Below, piece by piece: positions 1-12,658 of a stretch of 64,000 nt of DNA. Source of the stretch: Ficedula albicollis. Taxonomy: Eukaryota; Chordata; Aves; Passeriformes; Muscicapidae. The stretch's first letter is position 1; each line of letters starts with the position of its first letter. The position numbers and the translations under genes were made by a program. The notes under the pieces are model-generated. The model made no database searches, was not told the origin of the DNA, and saw only the letters and a program-made list of their open reading frames with translations. The stretch spans positions 27,685,763-27,749,762 of the forward strand of contig NC_021674.1 in the NCBI RefSeq assembly GCF_000247815.1, in the 5' to 3' direction.

Positions 1-3000
1 AGAATTTTGATTAATTATTCTCGTTCATCAGCAGTTCAATCTGATCCTAGATAAGCCTTCCAGAATTAATTGGCATATCTCTCCTTTCTGTTAGGCTGTC
101 ACTTACCATAACAAACCATAAAATGTGTACCTCTGTACTTTAATACAAAATATTTACCATATAATTTTCTGAAGAGAGTATAAAGAGAATCCTCAAAAGG
201 AAACACTACAGAATTTATGAGGAAATACATTTTTGAAATAATGACAATCACACCAACTTAAAGCACTTAGATTAACTCTATGAATTTTTGTCTGAAATTA
301 TCTATATTGTTGTGCTGTACCTACTGTCAACAAAACTAAGTATTTGAAAATCTATATTATATGTGTTGATTGCTATCATAATTACTTTTTCCTGCCAATG
401 GCAAGTGTGAGGTATTATACTTCTGGAGATTAACATGGGAGATGTGCAACTGGCTCCTGCACTGTGCAAGGATTTACACTGTAAAGTACTTATGAGTTAC
501 AACAAAGATTGAAGTGAATGAAGTACCTGCTAAGTAAATGATCTTGAAAATATATCCAATAACTCTATTATAATTTACGGTTTTTTCAATGCTAAGTATG
601 ACAGCACATTTCTGACTCTGGAACAGGAAAATTCAATGGGAATTGGAAGGATAAACACTTCTTTTTCAAGGTGCTTTGAAACAAGAAAAAAAATTCAATA
701 AGAATTTTATCTGAGCAAACAATTAGAAGGCATTATTTGGAGGGCTTCCAGAAGTTCCATCTCTGCTTTGATTTGTTTGATTCTATTATCTTAGTGGATA
801 CTGGTCTGTTTTAATTTCTTTGAATTATGTATATTCAAAGACAATACATTTTCCTGTCCATTTTAAAAATATAGATATCTCCATTTTTAAATGCCAAACC
901 TGTATGACCATTTTATTCAGCTTAAAACCATTATAAACTGCTTCCTTTTGTTACTGCTACCATTTACATGTAGTTACTTTTAAGTCAGGGCTTACAAAGC
1001 TGTTCACATTTTAAAGGTCAACTTTATGGTACTGAAAAAGTCTGCTTCTCATGAGAAAAGTTACAAAATTCCTCAGGAGTGTGCCTACATATAGCAAAGA
1101 ATGATTAAATTGCTGCATGCATTTGCTTTTAAAAATTCATGAGTTCTTCAACTCGATAGCTATACATAAGAGTTTCTTTAGGAAAAACAATAAAAACGGT
1201 GTTTCGTGAAATTTAAAGTGTCAAATGTCCTACAAAAAATAAAAACAAAAAAAAATATTGAACACAAGCTTCAGTTTCTACCTTAGACTTGTGAATTTTC
1301 AAACTTTTTAAAATATTATTATTAATCTAAAACCAGATGCAACAAACACAGTCCTTGTTATTAATCAAGATAATTAATCCTCTGCCCTGGTAGGAGTTAT
1401 TTTATATAAATAGTTGACTTTTGGTTTCAGCACTTTTTCACTGATGTGCATGTAAAAGCAATGTCTGCTAATCTCAGCTGGCAAAGGGAGAAATTTTACA
1501 GTGCATAAATACTGACAGTTCACTGCTATTTAATAAATAGCTGCACTAGTCCAATCAAAACCAGCCAAAATCCACCTACATAAATATATTTTCTGAGACA
1601 ATCTAAGATGAAGAATCTTCCTCTGTTACTTTAACCTAGGAAATAATCATAAAATGGACTCAGATTCACCTGTCAGTAAGTAAGCTTCTCCCACAGCAGA
1701 TGTGCAGCTGCACACATCCCTTTCCCATAGGGAATTTATCTTGGTTAATTTTCCACAGAAAATATAATGCATGATTTTAAAAGCAGATTATGGTTGTGAA
1801 CAAAATTATCAAATTAATTCTTACTAGTTATAAAACCCCCTCTGTTTATCTGGCTAAGCTCATTTTTAGCAGACTCTTTAACCATGCAAAGAAAAGGAAT
1901 TAATATTTTCTACTTTGGGAATGTCCAATTAAATAGTAAGTAAACTTACAAATTGCTTCAAATTACCACAATTTAAAAATGAGAACCAAAACACAGCAAA
2001 AATAAGGACCCTGTATACAAACTGCTTTGTCCTATTACATTTTATTATTAAGACATTCCAGTATTTTTAGCCTGACAGAATTTATACTAAGGTCCTGATT
2101 TGTAAAATGGCTTAAGACTGTAGTGTTTTAGCTGTGTGAATAGGTAAATTTTATGCAATGAGCTTATACTGAGGTAGGGCCACTGTGTTCACATTCTAAA
2201 TTCATTTTTACAGGCAGATTGCAGTGGGGTTTTTTCCTGATATACTGTCATGAGGGATTACCCAATAAATTTAGTAATGTTGTTTCCCGTCTTACTGTCC
2301 GAAAGGAGCTCCACTGAGTACATAAAAGCTCTAAGCTCATTCTCTTTGCTAGCTCAGGTGTGCTGACTGCCCCTACTTTCATGAAACTACCTTGTGAGTG
2401 TTATAACCATTAGACTCCTGTCTGAAACCACATAAATTCTACATAAAATTTGCAGCTACCTCATAGAAGGTTAAACAAACAAAAAAAAGTTACACCTTCT
2501 ATTCTTTTTGACAGACATAGATGAAGCATCTAAATAAAGGAAAGGATTTGAGATTGTGAATGCATCAAGTTAGGAACTGAAACTACAAAGGAGAGGGAGT
2601 GTTAATGACACACAAGTCTCAGAGTGGCAGCTGTGGTGAATTCCAGGCCATGCCACTACGTGTGTAGAAAGGCCTCCTTCCAGGAAGGAGGACTAAATTT
2701 TATTGTCAGAGCATCTAAAGTTCAGTTCAGCAATGCCCAAGACTTTTTTGACACAGTTCTAAGTCCTTCAATTTTGACACCCCAAATGGGTGACATTTAA
2801 AATGAGAAAGCACTCCTGAAAACATAACACTGCAATTTAAACAAAGATCTTTCAGTAAACCTGCATATGAAAAAGGCTAGAAGTCAGGTGGTTCTCTGCA
2901 TAACCACCACTGTAGGATGGCTTGGTTCTGCTTCCCACTTCCAACCATGAACTGCTCTGTAACAAATAGAGACTTAGGAGATTTCCTCCCTCTAAAATGG

Positions 3001-4244
3001 ATCGAATATTTGTTTCACAAATGTGATATTGTATGGATTCATTAAAAATAAGAAGACTGCTTTGGGTACTACAGGATTATCTTCTGAGATTATATAAACC
3101 ACACATTTAAACAAGAGAACAAATACTGCCTTGATATATGGGAATTGGCCTAAGTAAAAAGGGGAACCTAAAAATTAATTGGTAAAAAAAAAAAACCCTC
3201 AGATAGTGAAACACATCTTCAACCAGTACTAGCATAGTTGAGAAGAAAGTAAACTTAACTCATAAAGCACAGATCACATTTTGACAAAAAGCACAGATCA
3301 CACTTTGACAAAAAAATACAATAGACAAGGAGCTGGTGTTAAAAGGTACAATGGGCTCAAACTTCTTTCTTTTTAGTCCTGAATATTATTACAGAATTCT
3401 ATTTCTCTGGTGCAAGAGGCTCACACACATTTGAGCACTCCCAAATTACCAAAAAGGCCCCAAACTAAAAAATATTTTTTAAAAACCCCAAACCTTGCAC
3501 TCTTTCACTTTCTGTCACACTTATTAAAAGTAGGGAGATGGGAAATAAAGTATATTAGGGTATATGACTTTTAAAATCCTATACTAATTTTTGCTGGATT
3601 ACCAAACATGTCACAAAACCAGTACATGGCTCAGAGTAGCTGCAGTTCTCCTTCAGGACATCAAAGAACTAAAAGACAGAACTATTCATAGAAGCTTACA
3701 TAGGATACATCTGTAGTATAAATAATTAAAATAACAGCTTTCAGAAAATGAATGAAATTGTAAGGCAGAGAATCATCAGCTGACTTTCACTGCATAAGAC
3801 AATTATGCATTCTATAATTAAGTATAATGTTTCATTCAATTCAACCTCTCCCTCATCTTCACATAATTAAAAACTTGAAACAGATTCATGTTTTTCATTC
3901 TTTTGTTGCATATTCCATGATAAAGTATAACAATAAAAAATAAATTACAGATTTTAATTAAAAAGCCATTCACCAGAAGAACAATGTTTATGGGGCAGAA
4001 GCAGAAGATGTCTAATATCAAAACTTCAGAAAATCTTTTGACAATTTCATAAGAAATAGGCTAAATAAAATTTGGTTAAGATGGGTGAAGAAAACTGACT
4101 TGGAGAATAATGGGAATAACTCTCAATGGTTTGCTATAAAAGCATCTGTTCAGTGTTTTCATTGATCACCTAAAGGAACATGCCTGTTATTACATTAGTG
4201 ATTTATCAATTTTAGAAGTCCAGGAAGTTGAAAGACAGGCTTCA

Positions 4245-4700
4245 AAGGATAAAAGCAATGAACTGTGAGAAGTCTGGAAACAGGAAGAAGTTCAACAGGG
4301 ACAAACACCAGGTATTAAAATTGGTTAAGAATAACCTGCTACATAAATACACAGTTAGGAATAACTGATTCCTTCTGAAGATGCCCAGGACTTTATGGCA
4401 AGTGAACAGCTCCACATGAGTCAAAGTCATGCTGTTGTAAGAGGAAAATTCAATATTGGGATTACAGGCCGTAAAACAAAATCTCCTGGTTTACTTAGCA
4501 TTATAGAAGTCTCAACTGGAATACTATGCCCAGATTTGACAAACACTCTTCAAGAAAGATACAAACCAAATATATGGAGTCTAAAGAAAAGTCAGAGCCT
4601 AGCAAAAACAGTATCTTAAGAAAACATGATAGAATTTGGTTTGCTGGATGTAAGTAAAAGAAGATTTAGGTAAGACCATGTGATGATTTAATATACCTAC
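4245..4700 (+). mobile_element. Decayed CR1-like LINE, 3' part of ORF2
   Basis: Scattered matches to the conserved end of CR1 ORF2 occur in the right order: a 'gaagttcaacagggacaaac' segment, a 'ctccacatgagtcaaagtca' segment, then 'ctggaatactatgcccagat' followed by a degraded 'caagaaaga' motif. The copy is full of stops and indels. Edges are approximate and the subfamily is unknown. Confidence 0.55.
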
Positions 4701-5444
4701 AAAACTACTGCAAAAGAAAATTTCAGTTTTGCCAAGGACCAAACCAGAAATAATTTTAAGCTTTAGTAAACAAAAGGCTACCATTAGATATGAGAAGGTA
4801 TTTTCTACCAGTAAGGAGAGTAGATGTGAAATCACCATTGCTAGAACCAGTGTGTTTTAAATTATTGTTTATGAATAGTCGCTAAAACCTTTTGCAGGTG
4901 AGCTGCAATCTTAATTAAAAACCACAAGGCTGGACTCCAGTAATTCCAGCAAACTTGTAGTTATTTGTCACACATTTTCTATTTACCACACCATTTGTGT
5001 AGGAGGCTCTTTCAACCCACTAAGTTTACCAAAAATTACTTCTTCATATTTCTGAAATAATGTCTTATCTACCTCTTTCTGTATTACTGAACATATTTTT
5101 TAAAGAATAGCTTAAACCTGATATAATTTTATTTAAATGTATATACTCTCAGTAACAGTATTTAATTTATCAAGCTAAGTACATGAATACTAGATCTACA
5201 TCAAATTTTCATCTGGTCACTGCTATGTACATCAGTTTTCAACATATTTTTCAGTCAGAACTATCATCAGACAAAACATTTCAAGTGTATATATTCACCA
5301 AAGGTTTCAAATTCTGATTTTTTACTCAAAGTAGGGTTTTTTTAAAATATAATTTTATGAATTGCTGCTGAATTAAATTGAAACCTTTCACTGTGACATT
5401 TCAAAACAAGACACGAGTTGACCCATTTGAATATGAATTTTTAA

Positions 5445-5556
5445 AATTAAATACAGTGCAACTTGCAAAAAATTCTCCACACCAAACTTGAAACAAAACC
5501 AATTAAATACAGTGCAACTTGCAAAAAATTCTCTACAACAAACTTGAAACAAAACC
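5445..5556 (+). repeat. Two-copy tandem duplication, 56-bp period
   Basis: The unit starting 'aattaaatacagtgcaactt' occurs at 5445 and again at 5501 with about three differences between copies. It lies in CAMKMT intron 3. Confidence 0.9.
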
Positions 5557-6868
5557 CAAACAAGGTTTTGCATAACATTTCAGCTGCATTTGTATAGAGA
5601 AAACAAATAATAAAGACTGTCTTTGCTACCTCCACACTCCAGTCACTGATGAGACTATAATACACTACAGAGAAATGACACAAACCACAGCAACATGGAG
5701 AAGAGAGATACTCAGGATGCAAAAAGCAGCATGGAAAGCTGAAAGAACATGGCAAGTGAAAGGAATTGTGAGAACAAAAAGAACGATTGCAAAGAAACAA
5801 GCAAGTCGCACAAAAATGGCAACAACCCAGTACACATCAAACTCATTTGAAACTATTTATTTCAATTATGCTCAAATTTGAAATATTTTTAGAGAAAACT
5901 CTAAAATGTATTAGAAGACTAAGCTGAATTAAAAACACAGCACATCTTAAAGGGATGCTTACTATTGTTATCCTGCCCTATCTCAACTGAAGAGGTGACT
6001 AAGATAAGATACCTAAAGCAAAAGTAAAACCCATGAAATTAATTAAAATCACTCATACTCTTCTCCCACCAACCTAATTTAAGGTGTTACACTGTATCTT
6101 CAAAATTTTAATGTAAATCAAAAGGTCCAATTTCTCACGGTAATCCAGTTAGAATACACGGAACTCTTTCAAAAATACTTCACATTGTATAAGATTAGCA
6201 CAAGTAGTATGCTTAGAAATCTACTAATGCCAACAACTTTTGAAAGATTAAGACAACAGATGATGCCAAAACATTGCTAATCAGAGTGCCAAGGTAAAAA
6301 ACACTGCTCAGCAACACAGAAAAGTAACTGCTGTTGCTCTGAGAGATCCACATATTTTTACCAAAAGGTTCTCATCAGAATAACCTGAACAGGAGAATCA
6401 GTTCCTACAAAAACTTCAGTCTGACTCAGGAAGAAAGAGGGTACTCAGAAGGGCTCAACTGGGCTTCTTCACCTCCCACTTCTCTAAGCTGGTGCCATAT
6501 TTGAAAGTAGAGGCACAAAGACAGATAATGTTTGGAATACACAGTAGGAAAAAAAGTACTTTAGAGAAAAGGGATCGCTGACCAGTTATGACTTCTGTTT
6601 TCACACACAGGTTCCTTATGAACAAAAGATTTTAGTGAGTGGGGAAAAGCTGAATATTTCAGGGCAGTACTTAAAACAGACAAAATCACTGATGTTCCAT
6701 CAGAGAACAATCTCATAAAAACAATTCTGGTAGCAAGAGTAATTTAAAAGGTGCCTGCTTCTCTCCATATACTTATTTTCTGCTCCATTCCATACGCCTT
6801 ATGCCAGTTATGTCAACGTGACTGCTTGGGATGATGCTGTAAACTGAATCATTGAAGTGAATTGGATG

Positions 6869-6889
6869 AAGGAGGGAGGGAGGGAGGAA
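6869..6889 (+). repeat. (GGGA)n microsatellite
   Basis: About four GGGA units in CAMKMT intron 3. Confidence 0.75.
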
Positions 6890-7328
6890 ACAGCTGGTTT
6901 TTCTTAACCCTGATCATGAAATGTTTTATTTAAAAGGAAGCTGCATAGTGAATAGTAAATTGTAGGTATCACAAATACAACATTTCATTCAAAACGACAC
7001 GTATCGTTGCTATTCAAATACTCTTCCAGACAATTTATTTTTTGTTGAAGACTTCCAAGGGGCTCTGAAGTTCTGACATGGTAAATAATTTCAAACTGCC
7101 ACACCAGAGGAATGAGAGAAGGCTCAGAGGACAATGGGTGGCAGTTTCTTCAGGTGAGACTACTGACTGAGGCACAGAGGAGCAGGAAGCATATTCCAGC
7201 TGGCAAGCTTTTCACCACTGATAACCAGATGTTTGCTCAAAACAACGTGGGCAACTTCCACAGCAGCACCTGAAAACTGCCCTTTGCTCCCTGGCTGATT
7301 CCAGGTACCATTCCATGAAATACAGGAG

Positions 7329-7492
7329 CACCTCTACTGCCATAAAGGATGTCATCTGGTGATTGTCCCCAGGTAACTTTATGGCATCTATCCTTCCAAG
7401 CATGATCATTCACCTCTACTGCCATAAAGGATGTCATCTGGTGACTGTCCCCAGGTAACTTCATGGCATCTATCCTTCCAAGCATGATCATT
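7329..7492 (+). repeat. Two-copy tandem duplication, 82-bp period
   Basis: The unit starting 'cacctctactgccataaagg' occurs at 7329 and 7411. The copies differ at two positions. Lies in CAMKMT intron 3. Confidence 0.93.
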
Positions 7493-8342
7493 CGTGGCTG
7501 CCATCATCTCTCCATTGAGGAGCTCAGATATCTGAGGCACACAGTGAGAGCTCTGAAGAAACAAGTAGCTCTCTAAATCCATCTTCCTATACTACCAGGA
7601 AAAAGATATCCTTCTTGCTTTAGTTATTTGAGAGAACAGAAGAAAGAAGAAAACGTTCTTTGTTTCAAAGTAGATTTTTTAATATTTTTCCTAAGTAAAT
7701 TTGAAAGTTGCATAATAACCAGTTTTAAGTATTATTTTAAAACTAATATAAACTGAAAAGAGTGAAAACTCAACAGAGAAAAAAGATTTGTTTCCTTCTT
7801 GATTTGTGTTTCCAAAAAACCTTGATGAGAATTTGAAATTTAAGAAAAAAATCCCTCTTTTATGTTATTTTCATGAAAAATATTATATGAAAGGCAAAAA
7901 TATTCTTCAATTTAGCTAGCTTATTTATTTTGGAAACACATTAAAAAAACCATCCACAAATAACAATTAAAAAAAAAAAACCAACTTGTTGCAGAGACTA
8001 GAACTTCTAAATGTAAAATTAGCATAAACAAATCCAGTTCTAAAGATGTTGAGTGTTTTGTAGCAGTAGCTATATCCAGACACTATGTTTTCATTAAACT
8101 ATGCAACATTTTCCACCAATTAAACTATTAAAATAAAAAAAAAATTAAAAAGAACTATGTAATTCTACTTTTCCTGGATTTCACGTAGATTACCTGTTTT
8201 CCTCTATAAACAGAGGTAACAGAATTTAAAACTATCCTGTTTACATCTATCCCAAATGAAAAGCTGAAGTGTTTACAGGATCTGCTTGCCTACAGGAGCA
8301 ACAATTTTGGAGTGTGTGCTTGGGCAGCTCTGTAACTGTAGC

Positions 8343-8650
8343 ACCCTCTGCTGCTCTTTTAGTTCTAAAACATATAATTGTACACTCAGCCAAGCAGAAA
8401 AATAAAATGTGTTGAACATGTTGTTTCTTGAAAATGAAATTATTAACTAACGCTATGTGCAGTTTACAAGAAAATGTTTGGCTATTACAAATAGTAACCC
8501 TCTGCTGCTCTTTTAGTTCTAAAACATATAATTGTACACTCAGCCAAGCAGAAAAATAAAATGTGTTGAACATGTTGTTTCTTGAAAATGAAATTATTAA
8601 CTAACGCTATGTGCAGTTTACAAGAAAATGTTTGGCTGTTACAAATAGTA
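8343..8650 (+). repeat. Two-copy tandem duplication, 154-bp period
   Basis: The unit starting 'accctctgctgctcttttag' occurs at 8343 and 8497, with one clear difference (gctatt versus gctgtt near the end). It is the longest duplication in the window. Confidence 0.93.
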
Positions 8651-9436
8651 TATTTTCAATCTTATACCACTTGAGCATTGTAGAATATCTTGTTGCTGTG
8701 ACAACATCAGATGAAAACATACTAGATGAAAATTTGAAAATATGCTGTATTTCACTCATTAAAATTCTCATTTATACAGTCTATAGCTTGCTTAGAGTGG
8801 GGGCTAATAGTAGAGGTTTATATTTTGGCCCCAATCATTTCACTTAATTTAAATGTTTCCATAATCTGCAATGATTACTTCCAGGATAGAGTCATATAAC
8901 TGCTTTCTCCCACTTGGAAAGGCAAGGGAAGGAGACACGCTCAAAAGCTCATCCTTGCAGAATTTTCCTCAAATTTTGGACAATTTCTTCTGCCAGGATG
9001 AGCGTGGCATGTGGCTCTGGGGGCCAGCTGATGCCACCCCACAATGCCACCACCGAACCTTCTGCCTGGGATGCATCATTTCTTTTAAAGGACTATCTCA
9101 GGACTAGAGATAGGACATCTCTTTTTAACAGATGGCATATTGTTGTCTAGAATGAACAGACTGATTCTTTCCTTCATTCCAGTCCTCTTTATGCATAGAA
9201 TTAAAGCTGAATGAAATGCATTTAGCACTGCATCCTGTCTGTGTGGAGAATTCATTTAGAGTTTTCATGTGGAAACCACTCTCCCACAAAGGATGAGCAG
9301 AGATAAAAAAATTTCTACATTTTTCTAAGAAAATGAAAACCCATTGCAACTTGTAATGTGAATTTTCATTCACAGTGGCAACCCTACAGTGCAAATGCAT
9401 CTTCACAAATCTGTTAGAAAAAGACAGAACACAAGT

Positions 9437-9612
9437 GTAAGTGTACAAATACAAAGTTTGAACGAGCCATTGTGCAGGGGCAATTTTCAGAGTTAACAAC
9501 GTAAGTGTACAAATACAAAGTTTGAACGAGCCGTTGTGCAGAGGCAATTTTCAGAGTTAACAATCAAAGTTTGAACGAGCCGTTGTGCAGAGGCAATTTT
9601 CAGAGTTAACAA
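9437..9612 (+). repeat. Tandem repeat, 2.75 copies, 64- then 49-bp period
   Basis: Copies start at 9437 and 9501 ('gtaagtgtacaaatacaaag'). A third, 5'-shortened copy resumes at 'caaagtttgaacgagccg' (9565). Copies 2 and 3 share two bases that differ from copy 1, so copy 3 derives from copy 2. Confidence 0.93.
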
Positions 9613-11345
9613 TTGGGACCCTGCAATACACCACTGACCAGCTACTGCAGTTGGCTCCCCTTTTATCCAGAAGTCTTTCTGGTGTCAGGCAGCACTTTTG
9701 GAAGCAGTCACAAGTATTCCTCAAAAGCTGCTTATTGATATTTTATATAATGCTGCCAGCTAGTGGCACATCTTGTACTGAATTGATACCTACTGGGAGC
9801 ATAGAGACAGTGGCATTAACTGGACTGGAGTCTGCTCTACCACTTTTCTTTTGATGGTATGTGGTGATGTAGCTGTCAAAGACCATAAACACAGAGATCA
9901 ACATGGGAAGCAGAAAGACCATAGAAACACTCCATGAAAGAGCTTGTTTTAACAGAAAGTACTTACTAGAAGAAACAAAAAAACTTCCCCCAAACCACAA
10001 AAACCACCATGTTCTTTGAAACAAATTATTAAAAACAAAATTAAGTTTTTACAGAAGCTAATCTTTTAATATAAAACTATTTCATAATCTAATAACTTCT
10101 AAGAAAAACATTAATCTTGCTGATTAATATTCAGTATGGCAACCAAAACAAACACACGAACCCTAAGACATTTCCCCGTTTTCTGATAACTCAGTCCAAG
10201 TCATTTAAGTGAAGTTTAGTGGCCAGTAAATAAAAGCTGGCTATGCAGAGTGTCCCAAAAAAACACTGAAGTCTGTAATTATTCAGTGCATGCCCCCCAC
10301 AGAGCACACTGCTGTGACAGTACATTCAATTCTGGCCAGCTCCATTAGCATTAGATATTAGGAGGAATAATCTGATACTGTCAAAGACCATTTCAGAAAT
10401 ATCTAGGGGTTTCTTACAGTACACTATGGTTTAATAAGAAAAAGTTCTTGTAGAGCACTATAGAAATTATAAGAAGCAGTCAACCTAATTTTAGAAGGAC
10501 AACAGTAGTTACCTCTGGGGGTAAAAGGAGGCAACACAACACCCTCATCATTTCCACAATGGGTTAACACTAAGAGAGTCAAGAAATAAACAGGAAAATA
10601 TCAAAGAAACAGCCAATCTGAATTAAGGAATAATGGGAGTGCACAGAAATTCTGTCAAGTATGCCCCAAATACCTGCAGCTCAGTAAACACATGGTCGGG
10701 GGAACTTTACTACAATGGTGTTACAGACACATAGTTACCCTGGCTTGGATACTAAGAACATTTATTCCTTACAGGTGGTAGCAAAAAAGTGTGATTGTTA
10801 CACTCCAAGCCAGTACTGCATGCTGCCAGAAGATAATAATTTTACAGTTACACTAATAGAGTGTAATCTAGAGTGCATAGTAAAACAAGCATAAATCAGT
10901 AATATGTAGATCAATACAGACAGACACTTACAGACAAAGACATTTAAAAATGGAGAAGCAGTGAATTTGGAAATTACTTGGCAAATGCTATATATAATAG
11001 CACAGCATGAACTCTCAAAGCAATTCTGAATCCAAAAGCACAAATGTGAATCTTTGTATAAAAAGAGAAACAGTGAGAACTACAAATGTTACATTACTCC
11101 TGTGTTAGCACTGGTGGAGTGCCTGTTAGAGTATAAGTCTTGTTCTATCATCTGCAATCAATAAAAAAGTAGCTGAAATACTGGAAGAAGTTAACAGAAG
11201 AGCTGACAGCACAGGTATCAATAGGAAAATGTATGAAAATTTTAGCAGAGTAAATTGATTGAGCACAAACTCAGTACCACACAAAGAGCAAGAAATCATG
11301 TTACCACATTACACTGTCCTGATTCATTACCTGAAGCACTTTTAG

Positions 11346-11361
11346 ACACACACACACACAA
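11346..11361 (+). repeat. (CA)n microsatellite
   Basis: About eight AC/CA dinucleotides in CAMKMT intron 3. Confidence 0.8.
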
Positions 11362-11499
11362 AGTATTTTCTCTGCTGTTCAAAATAAATGCTTAAGTTGT
11401 TATATAATGACTTAATGTTTATTGAAACACAGACTTGAAATACTAAAACTGGAATTTTGAGATAAAACACATATATATCAAAACAGTTTCTATATAATT

Positions 11500-11727
11500 G
11501 GCTTGATAAGGAAGGGGAAATACATGTGTATTGCTTGAATATCTGGCAAACTTGACCAACTTTATTCTATCAGTTTCCTTGTTTGAAAACAAACAAAACA
11601 ACCCAAAAGATAAGGCTTGATAAGGAAGGGGAAATACATGTGTATTGCTTGAATATCTGGCAAACTTGACCAACTTTATTCTATCAGTTTCCTTGTTTGA
11701 AAACAAACAAAACAACCCGAAAGATAA
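11500..11727 (+). repeat. Two-copy tandem duplication, 114-bp period
   Basis: The unit starting 'ggcttgataaggaaggggaa' occurs at 11500 and 11614. The copies differ at about one position ('acccaaaag' versus 'acccgaaag'). Confidence 0.93.
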
Positions 11728-11904
11728 GGCAGAAGAACCAAAAAACAATTATATGTGTATATCTAAACGTTAATTATATAATAGTAATTACTTATCACAT
11801 CAAAAATGTTTCAATATGTTTGCTCAGCTTTGTTTCCACGGTCTACCACAATTTGATAATTCAAGTCCATTAATAGCATAGATAATTTTATTAATAAGTA
11901 TACT

Positions 11905-12250
11905 GAAACAGAGCCATACTGGGTCAGACATTGATGGCCCACTTAGAGCTCATCTTGCCTCAGGTTAATGCAGCCACTTAGACAAGAGTGAAAGATCAGG
12001 ACAAACATATCATAGCACTGCCCCATTAACTCTCCTAACACCCAGCACTTCCTAAGCTGTAAGTGATGTCTGTATATTTTAACAGTAATTTTTTCTTGCA
12101 CAATTTTTCCCATTTGCTTTTTGAATTTATTTCATATTTTAGGATCCAAAACATTTTGTAGGAAGGAATTTCACAACTTGACTGAGTGCTTTCTTTTGTG
12201 TTTCTCTGGTTCAAGTTTGTTCTCAAAAAGCTAGAAGTACCCCTGATTGC
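11905..12250 (-). mobile_element. Old CR1-family 3' end (antisense)
   Basis: The plus strand shows 'agccatactgggtcagacat', then a long conserved spacing to 'ggaaggaatttcacaacttg' and a 'tttgtgtttctctggtt' stretch. I recognise this layout as the antisense of an old amniote CR1-type LINE 3' end. The assignment is from memory of the family. Edges are approximate. Confidence 0.5.
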
Positions 12251-12593
12251 TTTCCATGCTCCTGCACTGCTGTTCCCCACACAGTCACAGCTGGCCCCTG
12301 GCCAACAAAAATTAATGGGCTAAACTAATGTTTTATCCAGTACAGCCCAGTTGTTGTAATGTTCCCACCATAGCCACAACCAAAAATAACCTGCACTGAG
12401 AGAATTTAAGGGTGAATCCAACACAAACAACTGTGCTACATAAAACTGTAATGCTATGGTAACTCTGACCACAGTAATGGAGTTTCCCAGCTAAATGAAG
12501 TGGCTATTGAGGGCTCATACAGAAATGTTTTATATTGGTACAGTCAGACTTTTATCACCATAGTACATAGTGCTTAAATAAACAGTGACTTAC

Positions 12594-12658
12594 ACACATT
12601 CCCCGTGTTGTCAAAACTTGTAAGAACATCTTTAACATTTAAGAGGCCCTTGTGAAAC
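12594..12658 (-). CDS. CAMKMT: CAMKMT coding exon 3
   Basis: This 65-bp exon is flanked by CTTCCAG on its 5' side and GTAAGTC on its 3' side (minus strand). It enters in phase 2 and leaves in phase 1 (AAT GTG T|GT). The translation [21 protein letters not shown] aligns without gaps to human [21 protein letters not shown]. It is too short to be noticed as an open frame. Confidence 0.92.

Larger units (their letters stand above)
1..12593 (-). other. CAMKMT: CAMKMT intron 3 (open on the left)
   Basis: AT-rich intronic sequence with no exon-like frame flanked by splice sites that I could match to CAMKMT exon 4 or to any other protein. It holds a decayed CR1 copy (about 4.2-4.7 kb), an old CR1-like 3' end (about 11.9-12.25 kb), short GGGA and CA microsatellites, and five two- or three-copy tandem duplications listed separately. 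The short open frames here lack splice support and homology. Confidence 0.75.
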
